From assembly GCA_002887195.1 (NCBI GenBank), contig PJAB01000921.1, positions 1-19,074 on the forward strand: a DNA stretch of 19,074 nucleotides. The letters run 5' to 3'. The position numbers were made by a program, and so were the translations under genes. The notes beneath the pieces are model-generated. The model was given only the letters and a program-made list of their open reading frames with translations, did not search any database and was not told where the DNA came from. Below, one piece after another: positions 1 to 8,500 of this stretch. The number at the start of each line of letters is the position of its first letter. The stretch's first letter is position 1. The DNA is from Chrysochromulina parva. Lineage: Eukaryota > Haptophyta > Prymnesiales > Chrysochromulinaceae.

Positions 1-119
1 CAAGAGCAGGCTGCTGCGCGCGAGGCGGCACAGCAAGCACTATGGCAAGAGCAGGCTGCTGCGCGCGAGGCGGCACAGCAAGCAGTATGGCAAGAGCAGG
101 CTGCTGCGCGCGAGGCGGC
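1..119 (+). repeat. 45-bp in-frame tandem repeat
   Basis: Units start at 1, 46 and 91, each beginning caagagcaggctgctgcgcg; the third is incomplete. The first two differ at about two bases. Each unit encodes 15 residues (QEQAAAREAAQQA plus two). The array probably extends left beyond the window, so its copy number is unknown. Confidence 0.95.
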
Positions 120-1412
120 ATGGCAACAGGAGCTTGCTCATCGATGTGGGCGCTGGGAGGCGGAGCGCATGGCAGCCGAAGGGCAAGGCCACCTCAGGAT
201 TCGAGAGCGCGAGGCGGAGAGCATCGAGGTGATCGCAGCTAAGGAGAAAGCTGCTGAGCGCGAGGTGGCCTCTAGATTGCAAGCTGCTGAGCGCGAGGTG
301 GCCTCTAGATTGCAAGCTGCTGAGCGCGAGGTGGCCTCTAGATTGCGGGCGGCGCACGAAAAGATCGAGGCCGCTAAGTTGCGCGAGGCAGTGGGCGCTG
401 CAGTGGGCGCTGCTCGCGAGGCGGAGGTGCGCGAGGCGGAGATAGCGTTGGCGACGCGCGAGCTTGCCACTGCGGCGGCCGAGGAGGCGGCGGCGGCCAG
501 GGAGGAGGCGGCGGCGGCCAAGGAGGAGGCAGCTGCCGCAAAGGAGAAGGCGGCATCAGCCAAAGAGGCAGCCGCTGCGGATCGGGAAGCAGCGGCTTGC
601 GCGCGCGAGTCTGCCGCGGCCGCTGCACAACGGCAGGCGGCCGCGGCCGAAGAGGTGGCGCAGGCAGCGGCCGCGGCGGCCAAGGCGAGCACCGCCATCA
701 CAGTCTCTTATGAGGCGCGAGCCTCGTCGGCAGCGCTTGCGGCGGCGGCCGAGAGGGTGGCGACGGCCGAGGGTGCAGCGGCAGCGCGCGTGGCAGCTGT
801 CGAGGCCATGGCTGAGGCGCGCGTGGCGGCGGCTGAGGAGGCTGTGGCGAAGGCTAGGGCGGCAGCGAAAGCAGCGGCCGAGGAGGCGGCGGCGAGCAAG
901 CTTGAGGAGCAAGCGGCGTGGCAGGAGGCACGCCATGAGAAGATCGAGCTCGAGGAGATGCAGAGAGCGATGATCGAGGAGGCCGTGGGCGGGACCAGCC
1001 TCGTCAATGAGGTTCGGAGCCTCGAGCGTGCCCTCGCTGATGAGCGTGACGTGCGTCGGCGCGAGTTCGGTCGCGCGCAGGATGAGGTGAAGGAGGTTCA
1101 GGCTGCCGCGCAGCAGGCGCATAGCCTGTGCGAGGCATTCGATGCGCAGCTGCGATCGATGGCGATCGAGCTCACCGAACGTGATGTGACCATGTGCGTC
1201 GTTCTCGCCGAGCTGCGTGCTGACGATCTGAACTGCCATCGGCATGCTCTGATGCAGCCGCATCGGCCGAGGGAGGGCGCGTCGTCGTCAGCCGTCCCAG
1301 CGCCGACGCCGGGCCGCAGCCACCGAGAGAGCCCCAAGCCAGAACGTTCCACAAGCGGCGGGACTCAGGGCGCTTTCACATTTGACGAGACCGGCCGTCC
1401 GCAGCGCATCAA

Positions 1413-1460
<48 letters not shown>

Positions 1461-2115
1461 GCTCATCTATCCAAGTGGGCTGCCACCACCCGGCCATCGC
1501 AGCACCCGCGGCACCACAAGCGCGTCAGCGTCGACACCAGCCGCCTCGCGCGCGGCGACGCCGCCCGCCCCGCCTTCGCTCTCGCCGCCCGCTCCCTCCT
1601 TTGATGCGCAGTTGCGGCAGCACTACGGCGCTCACTACGGCGTTCAACACGGCGTTCAGGACAAAATGGCAACGACCGGGTCGGCCGGCGGTGCGACGAC
1701 GACGCCGACGGCCGGGCGGGCGAGCGTGCTGACCGGGAGTCTCCATGAAAGTGCTCACAACGGCGCGGTGCCGCCGGCGAGCCTCTCCCTCGCGTGGGAG
1801 GTACCGCGGCTCCAGCAAGAGCTCCACGCCGCACTGAGTGCCGCCGCGGCCGCCACACGCTCCGCGGCCGTCGCGGAGGAGCTCGCCTCGCAACAGCAGG
1901 CCTCGTTTGCTCTCTCGATGCGACGTGAGCGCGAGAGATTGCGAGCGGAGCACCAGGCAGAGGTGTCGCGCGTCTGGAAACAGATCGCCGACCTGCAGGG
2001 CGGCGCTCAGGGCGGCGCTCAGGGCGGCGCGGGAACGGGCATCAGCAAGTCGCCGCCCGGAAGCCTCGGCAGCGTCGCGGCTGGCATCGCCAGGGCTCCG
2101 ACGGCCCTGCCATGA
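1..2115 (+). CDS. Ala/Glu/Arg-rich coiled-coil protein, 5' end outside window
   Basis: The frame is open from the first base to the TGA at 2113-2115 (704 residues visible), so the gene starts upstream; the internal ATG at 169 is probably not the true start. Residues 1 to about 400 are almost all Ala, Glu, Arg, Lys and Gln in coiled-coil-like spacing, with exact 15-residue repeats at the start and exact 11-residue (hendecad) repeats AAEREVASRLQ near residues 84-116. Residues about 415-590 are low complexity (Pro, Ser, Thr, Ala), with a run of 16 Gly at 472-487. A second helical stretch rich in Arg, Glu and Gln covers about 596-665, followed by three QGGA units. I recognise no enzymatic domain and no family. 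A cytoskeletal, basal-body or scaffold role is possible from the coiled coil alone but not shown. The frame choice rests on repeats that stay in phase and on length; the other long frames here are GC-driven shadows. Confidence 0.75.
250..348 (+). repeat. 33-bp tandem repeat, three copies, coding an 11-residue coiled-coil unit
   Basis: Copies at 250-282, 283-315 and 316-348 are identical except for the last codon of the third. Each encodes AAEREVASRLQ. An 11-residue period fits a hendecad coiled coil, and the near-identity points to recent duplication. Confidence 0.95.
1414..1461 (+). repeat. GGC trinucleotide run (polyglycine)
   Basis: Fifteen GGC codons followed by GGG encode 16 glycines in the coiled-coil protein. 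This microsatellite should be length-variable; it sits in the flexible linker between the two helical regions. Confidence 0.95.
1996..2031 (+). repeat. 12-bp tandem repeat encoding (QGGA)3
   Basis: Three in-frame copies of cagggcggcgct (last base differs in the third) lie near the C-terminus of the coiled-coil gene. Confidence 0.9.
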
Positions 2116-2316
2116 GCGAGGAGCCCGTGACGGTGATCGGAGCACTCAATGTATTCATCTGTCTGTCTTAACTCGGTCTGTCACTGTCTCAGTCGTGTTG
2201 GTGTGCAGGCCCTAATCTAGGCCGCGCTGGACGCCCGTGCGCGCCGGGCGCAATCTCGCACATCGGAGATCGGAGACGAAATCGTGGAAAGTCCTCACCT
2301 CTCCCTTCCTCTCACG

Positions 2317-3128
2317 ATGATCGCGCCGCTGGTCACCGCGCTGCTGGGTTTCACTCTCCACCCGTCGCCCATCTATCGCGGTGTCGCTGCGCCGCGTGCT
2401 TCGGAGCCGTTCACGCTCAGTGCCGATAGCATTCGTCGCCGTGACGCCATCGGCGCGGCCGTGCTTGGCGTGGCGATGGTACCCGCCACGCGCTCCGATG
2501 CGGAGGAGCCCTCCTACCCAAAGGTGAAGATTACGACGACTGCGGGCGTCATGGATTTTGAGCTATGGAACGATGTGGCGCCCAAGCACGTCGAGTCCTT
2601 CCTCAAGCTCACAAAGCAGGGCTTCTACGACGGCGGCGCCTTCCACAGGATCATCCCTGGCTTCGTCATCCAGGGAGGCGACCCGAACGCCAAGGTTGGG
2701 TATGGGCCGGTACGTGGAATGGAGGACTCGGATGCATGCGTAGGAGGTCCCTCGTTGCTGAAAACGGCACTGACGCACTTCCTCGAATCTCTCTCTCGCC
2801 GTCGCAGACTGGCACCCTCGACGGCGCGGACAAGGGAGCGGTCGCCAAGTGGGGTCGTGGCGGACCAGGGTACACGGTCCCAGCCGAGTTCAACAGCCGC
2901 AAGCACGAGCTTGGCGTTCTCTCCATGGCGCGCTCCAACGACCCCAACTCGGCCGGCTCGCAGTTCTTTGTGTGCCTGGGCTTCCTGCCGTCGCTCGACA
3001 ACAAGTACACCACGTTTGGCAAGTTGATCAGCGGCGAGGACGTGCTGCTCAAGATCGCCGCCGCCAAGACCGTGCCGGGTGACATTCCCTTCACGCGCCA
3101 GGGCATTGAGAGGGTTGATGCGATCTGA
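2317..3128 (+). CDS. Thylakoid-lumen cyclophilin-type peptidyl-prolyl isomerase (two exons)
   Basis: CDS joins 2317-2709 and 2808-3128, giving 237 residues. Cyclophilins catalyse cis-trans isomerisation of X-Pro bonds in folding proteins. The fold spans about residues 68-237: FHRIIPGFVIQGGDP at 109-123 (catalytic Arg 111), GGPGYTVPAEF at about 149-159 and GSQFF at 181-185. The Trp that binds cyclosporin in cytosolic forms is absent around 193-202, as is common in divergent cyclophilins. The N-terminus is layered: a hydrophobic start (residues 1-14), a basic/hydroxylated stretch, then RRR at 40-42 before a hydrophobic run ending near DAEE at 61-64. That order fits signal peptide, plastid transit and Tat lumen signal in a secondary plastid (inference). 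I chose the ATG at 2317; the frame is open from a GTG at 2284, but that is not a normal eukaryotic start. The next gene begins 37 nt downstream. Confidence 0.9.
2710..2807 (+). other. Intron of the cyclophilin gene
   Basis: This 98-nt GT-AG intron starts gtacgt and ends tcgcag after a pyrimidine-rich stretch. Removing it joins the two exons in phase 0 (GYGP then TGTLDGADKG) and restores a continuous cyclophilin across two different reading frames. Confidence 0.9.
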
Positions 3129-3165
3129 TATCTTTTTTCATTCACAAAACGTTGTTCACACCTCG

Positions 3166-4252
3166 ATGTCGGCCGAAGGTGTCGAGCTTGTCGACCTTGT
3201 CGTCGAGCAGCACTTGTCGCATTTGACGCTACCCGCACCGGTGCCGCGACGGCTACGTGGCGCCCCAGTCGTTCTACCCGACAATATCGAACACGTCACA
3301 AAAGCAACGCTCTCCAACGGGCAGCTTGTTGAGCTTCCAGCAGCTCTGTGTTCGCTCGGAAGGCTCACGACGCTTGACATTTCGTACAATGCGATCAAAT
3401 CGCTGCCAGAACAGTCTTGGGCCGCGTTGATCAGCCTCGTGGAGCTTAATGTGTCTCACAACCTTTTGAAGGCGCTGCCCGACGAGCTCGCCGGCGCGGC
3501 CCATTTGCGAGTGCTCAATTTGCGCTCTAACGACCTGCGCGCGTGGGCGAGCGCGTGCGCGCCGGCGGTTTCCGCGCTGCGGCAGCTTGAGACGCTCGAT
3601 CTGCGCTACAACCCACGCGTCGGTGCCCTCGACGAGGCGCGCGACCTGCGAACGATCTGGCCGCAAGCGGTGCTTCTGCGCTCAGGCGTGGGCAATGGCG
3701 ATGGCCAGCCGGCGGTGCATACAGGCGCCGAGGCGGGCGTGCCGATCCGCCGCGGTGGATCGTGGAGCAAAGCGGTGCCCGGCGACGGGCCGGATGGTGC
3801 CTGGCCCACCCTGCACGCGCAGCTCGCGCCACTCAGCACGCCCGCGCTCCTGGGCAGGTTGCACGGCTTCTTTGGCAAGGGCACGGGCCGACTCGAAGAG
3901 GACTACGCGGCGGTGGGCTCGTCGAGAGAGGAGGCGCTCTCGCGGCTGGTACGCGCGTACGAAGCGCGCCGTGAGGGTGATGGCGGCAACGGCGGCACAC
4001 GGGTTAGTGACCCGTCGCGCTGCCGTCGCGAGGTGTTCTGCCAAGGGCGAGCGCTGCCAACCGCTCTGTGCGACACGCTCCTCGCGGCGCTACGGGCTAC
4101 GCGATGGCCTGCACAGACGGATCGACCCAAGGTGGCCGCGGCAGGCTACTTGGTACTTGAGACGGAAGCTGGCCTCGAGCGATCTCCAATCGACCTCGAT
4201 CGATCTCCAATCGACCTCGAGCGATCTCCAATCGAGGGCGGCGAGGGCGGCC

Positions 4253-4290
<38 letters not shown>

Positions 4291-4752
4291 GGTGCAGGTA
4301 CTGTTGCGGGTGCTGGAGCTGGTGCCTGGCGCGATGGCGAGTCGGCGAGTGCGCGGCGGCGGCGGGCTAAGCGGTCGAGGCATAGGGCGCTCTGGGCGGC
4401 GGTGGAGGCGCTTGTCGCCGAGGTGGATGCCGACTTCGCCTTCAGCGGCGTCGCCCTCAGCTACGGCTTCCGTGGCTCTCCCCATGTGGACACGTACGAC
4501 ATCTCGTATCAATGGGCTGTCTCGCTTGGCGCCTTTGAGGGCGGCCAACTGTGCATCGAGTCGGCGCCCGATGAGGTGAGCGTGGTGAACACGCACGGGC
4601 GCGCCGCGAAGGTGGATGGGCGCTTTCCGCATTGGGTCGCCCCGTGGCGCGGAGCTGAGCGGTACAGCGTCATCATCTTCAAGACACGCGGCGAGCCAGC
4701 CCCCAAAGGGCCCGCCGTCTACCCGGTGCCGTACGACGAGAAAAAAGAGTAG
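3166..4752 (+). CDS. Leucine-rich-repeat protein with C-terminal 2-oxoglutarate/Fe(II) oxygenase domain
   Basis: A single exon of 528 residues. Residues about 42-172 hold roughly five leucine-rich repeats of the LxxLxLSxNxLxxLP kind (RLTTLDISYNAIKSLP at 66-81, LVELNVSHNLLKALP at 91-105, LRVLNLRSNDL at 114-124). Residues about 225-265 look helical. The C-terminal part (about 285-510) has the metal ligands of the double-stranded beta-helix oxygenases: His440-x-Asp442 in GSPHVDTYD and distal His489 in RFPHW, then Arg499 in ERYSVIIF as the likely 2-oxoglutarate-binding residue. Such enzymes use Fe(II), O2 and 2-oxoglutarate to hydroxylate proteins, nucleic acids or small molecules; the substrate here is unknown, and the repeats could bind a protein partner (inference). 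A low-complexity insert (337-378) and a basic stretch (398-406) split the oxygenase region. I chose the ATG at 3166; one at 3118 would overlap the cyclophilin stop. Confidence 0.85.
4174..4236 (+). repeat. 21-bp tandem repeat encoding LERSPID, three copies
   Basis: Copies at 4174-4194, 4195-4215 and 4216-4236 match ctcgagcgatctccaatcgac with one or two changes. They are in frame inside the oxygenase region of the LRR protein and lengthen a loop before the metal-binding motif. Confidence 0.93.
4237..4290 (+). repeat. 9-bp tandem repeat encoding (GGE)n
   Basis: About six in-frame units close to ggcggcgag, one reading ggccag, follow directly on the 21-bp array. They encode a Gly-Gly-Glu linker. 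Two adjoining arrays with different units suggest a loop that tolerates slippage. Confidence 0.9.
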
Positions 4753-5506
4753 CAACAAGCAATGCAAGTAGTTTTTACTAGCGGAAGTCGCGCTCGCGTA
4801 TGGGACCCCACGTTCGTCGTCGGACGTTCTTTCGCGGAGCGCGGGCGCGGGGCGGGGGGCGCGTCCCCGCGGACCGCGGAGCGACCGGCGCGCGGACCGT
4901 GGCGCGGCGGGCGATTTAAGGCACGGACCGGTCGCGCGTTGTATAGACACTACTCACTAGTAGGCCGGCGTCCCGAGCGCGAGCCGGCCGGCCGAGCGAC
5001 GATCGGTTATCCATACGTAACGTTTACACCGGCTCTAGACGCGCGACTCGACACCGCGACGCCGCGCGCCTGACGCTGAAAGGCGGACCGACACAGCACA
5101 CTTCTCGCTCCCCGCGTCGCATGTACGACCCGACCTCTTTCGAAGGCGATTGCATGGTACAACATGTACAGACCACATGCTGCCACTGATCACACTGATC
5201 ACCCTGACGTGCATGCCTTTCACAATTGGGCTGCGCGGCGGTACGCCCGCGTGACTTCGCCCATCCGGCAGTGGCCTCGCTCATACTCCATGCCATCGTT
5301 CATATGCACGGCGCGCCTTGCCCATCGCCATCAATACCCTCTCATCGCCATCAATACCCTCTCATCGTCATGTCCCCGCGGCTCCATAACGCCGTCTCGA
5401 GCGCAGCCTGCCCAGTTGCTCGCCCCGCGCTCGCCCCGCCCACCCAATCCTCACGCCCTCTGGATCCCCGACCCCGACCGCAGCGCGTTCACCGCCCACC
5501 TCACCG
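4753..5506. other. Intergenic region between two converging genes, no gene recognised
   Basis: This 754-nt stretch holds the 3' sides of the LRR-oxygenase gene (+) and the polyketide synthase gene (-), so both 3' UTRs should lie here. An open frame at 4762-5073 (103 codons, very Arg-rich) has no recognisable domain and is probably chance. The part from about 4800 to 5140 is dense in CpG and short palindromes (such as ctactcactagtag near 4952), and looks different from the coding DNA on either side. I see no tRNA, snRNA or transposase. Confidence 0.6.
5323..5370. repeat. 20-bp tandem repeat, two and a half copies
   Basis: The unit catcgccatcaataccctct occurs at 5323-5342 and 5343-5362, and a partial third (catcgtca) begins at 5363. 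It lies outside the coding genes, probably near or in the 3' UTR of the polyketide synthase. Confidence 0.9.
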
Positions 5507-8500
5507 CTACTCTGATGAATACACCGCGGCGACGCCCGCAGCAGCGGCGGCAAGCCCGAACGCCACGAGCTGCGGCAGCTTCTCGCGGAATGTGCCCGCG
5601 AGCGCGCCTCGCGTAGATTTGCGGCTCGCAAGGTCGTGCTCGTACTCGAGGAAGGCCTTTGACTTGAAGGCCGACTCGCCGAGCTGATAGTGGCGCATGT
5701 CATACCGGTGCAGCTTCGCCTCGGAGCGCTTCTTGCGGCTGCTGGCCACGTACCCATCGACGGCGGCCAGGGTCGCCTTGTCGGCGTTCATTCCCGCGTG
5801 GGTGATCACGTGCGCCGCGACCCTTGCTGGATGGCCGGTGATATCTTTGAAGTGCACGTCGAGCCACCGAGGTGCAATCTCCGGGTGGCTCGTGCGGAAG
5901 GTGGTGCCCGCGACGAGCATGGACGCGAGCACCTGCAGCTGATGCTCACCGAGGGCGGCGCGCTCGACGGCCTCGACGTTGCGCTCGCGTTGGCGCTCGA
6001 CGAGCGAGCACCATGAGCCTGCCACCTCCATGACCGGACGATGCGTGTGCACCAGGAGCGCGTCGGGGTACGCTTTGAGCAGCGAGGGCAGCGACTTGCA
6101 GTGCCAGGGCATCTTGAAGGACCAGCGTCGCGCGTCGGTGCCCACGGTGGCGCCAGTGGCCCTACGGCGCGTCCAGGCAACCATCTGCATCCAGACGCGG
6201 TGCTCGGCGTACACGTCATCTCCGTGCGCGGCGAGGTGAGCGTCGAGCCATTCTCGGTACTCGGGCAGCCCGAATGCGATGTCGTACTCGAGCGACGCGA
6301 AGGCATGCGAGTGCGCGCACATGTCCTCCTCGGGCAGCCCGACGCCCATCTCATGGATTCCCGCGAAGGCGTCCGTCAGTTCGCTCAGGTACGTGCGGAA
6401 AAAGTCGAGCCGCTCGGTCGCCTTGGTTTGATCGGGGGTCGAGAGCTGTGACGCCGCGGGCAGGATGTTCTGCTCCTCAACGGTGGGGGCGGTGAAGCGT
6501 CCCGAGGCCTCGAGCATCCGGTGCAGGAAGGTGGTGCCCGTTCGGTTGAGACCGAGGATGAAGACCGGCCGCTCGAGCGGCTCGTCCACGATCTCGGGGT
6601 GCATCTTGAGCAGCGCGTGCAGGTGCACGCGCGACTCGAGTCGGCTCTGCAGGTTGAAGGCGATCGCTGGGCGGCTCTCGAAACGCAGCGGCTCGAGCTT
6701 GTTGGGCGCCTCGAGCTCTGCGCAGATGCGCCGAAGCCCCTCGCGCACGTATGGCGGCACCACCTTGTGGAAGTCGAGGCCATAGGTCTCGCACAGTCTG
6801 GCCGACGGCCCGAGGAGCTTCTCGACCGACAGGTCCGCACGCATCAGGCCCAAGTCAAAGGGCCATGTCTCGCGATGCGCCAGAATCCACTCCATCGTGG
6901 CCCGCATTGCAGAGAGAGCGTTTGGCTTGGGCGGGAGTGGGAAGCAATCGTCACGCACCGTCGAGTCATCAATGGGCCAAGTGGTGGCACAACGGGAGTG
7001 CTCGATCCAGTACGGTGCGTAGTGGTCCATGAGGGCCCAGAAGGTATGGAGCGGCGAGGCGGTGCCCAGCTTCTGGCACTGCGCCTTGAAGACCGGATAG
7101 GGCACTTGCTGGCAATGGAAGCCCATCATGTCCAGGTTGGAGCACTCGGTCAGCATCGACTGCGAGCGCTTCGAGCAGTGGTAGATGACATGCTTGCGGT
7201 TCGCGTTGAGCGACACGTTGGCCATGATGGTGCACATGACCTCCGCATCCTCGGTGGCGAAGGGGCGTGCGCGGCCAGGCGCGGCACGCACCTGTAGGGT
7301 CGCCTGGAAGAGACGAACGGTCGGGTCTTCAGTGACGGTGTAGCCGGTCTTGGAGGACGAGTACAGGTACGGCAGCCGGAAGACGGCAAGGGGCAGCCCC
7401 TTGGACTTGGCGGCCCCGTACGCGGTCAGCTCGATGAGCAACTTCGACCACGGGTAGCCACCAATGTAGAGCGGGTAGACGCGCTTCATCTCGGCGAGCT
7501 CGGGCATCGCATTCGCACGGATGGTGCGCTCGGCAAACTCGTTGCCGAACATGCAAAAGTACTGTGGGAAGATGCCGAGGGTCGAGGCTAGCCACAGGTG
7601 CTTCATCTTGGCGCTCAGGCAGAGTTTCATCACGGGGAGGAGCGCCTGGCAGTTCTCCTTGCGCAGCTCGTCAAAGGAGGCGGCGAGCTTGAGATTCGAG
7701 GCGAAGTGGTATACACCGTCGACGGAGGCGGAGAGCTCCTGGTAGAGCGTGGGCGAGGCGCCAAAGTTGATGTCGTGCAGGTCGCCCGCGAACACGCAGA
7801 GCCTCTCGCGCAGCGCGTCCTTCCACAGCCCACACATCGTCATCGCCTCGATGACGCGCGCGAGTGCCTTCTCATCCGACGAGGCGCGCACGGGGCAATA
7901 GATCTTCTCAATTGTCACATCCTTGCGCTCGAGGAGATACGGTATGAAGTGGCGGCCGAGGAAGCCAGTGGCACCCGTGAGGAGTACGCGGCGCACCTGC
8001 TGGACCGGCGTGACGGGCTGCAGGCCGCTCGTCTCGAAACTGTTGACAAACCCGTTGAGCTCGTCCAGCGCCTCCTGGCACTTGGGCGGCAGCGCACCAT
8101 CGAGTACACCAAGCGAATCGATCGCTAACGGCGCGAGCGGCGACGCCGTCGGCGACGCCGCCGAGGCGCTCGCGCCGGCGCCGGCCGCAGGGGCTGAGAT
8201 GGTGACAGCGAGCGGCTTTTGGCGAGTCTTGTGGGCGACGGCGGCGGCCGCTTGGGCAAAGTGCTCCTCGAGACCAACCGCGAAGCGCGAGGGCACGCGT
8301 GGTGGGCGGGAGATCGTGAGCTCCGCACTCGCCTCGTCCTTGGCCTTGTCGGCCTCGTCGCCCTTGCCCTTTGTAGCGCTCGCGTCGACGCCTCCCTGGG
8401 CAGCGAGGATGCCGTTGGCGATCGACTCACACGTGGCTGAGGTCATGAGCTGCATCGCCGAGGCGGAGTACGCCATCTCCGTCTTGAGGAATGCGCCGAG

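Noticed and set aside
464..973. An Arg/Pro-rich frame overlapping the coiled-coil gene
   Set aside because: It is a frame-shifted reading of GCG/GAG-rich repeats; the frame open from base 1 keeps the heptad- and hendecad-like pattern.
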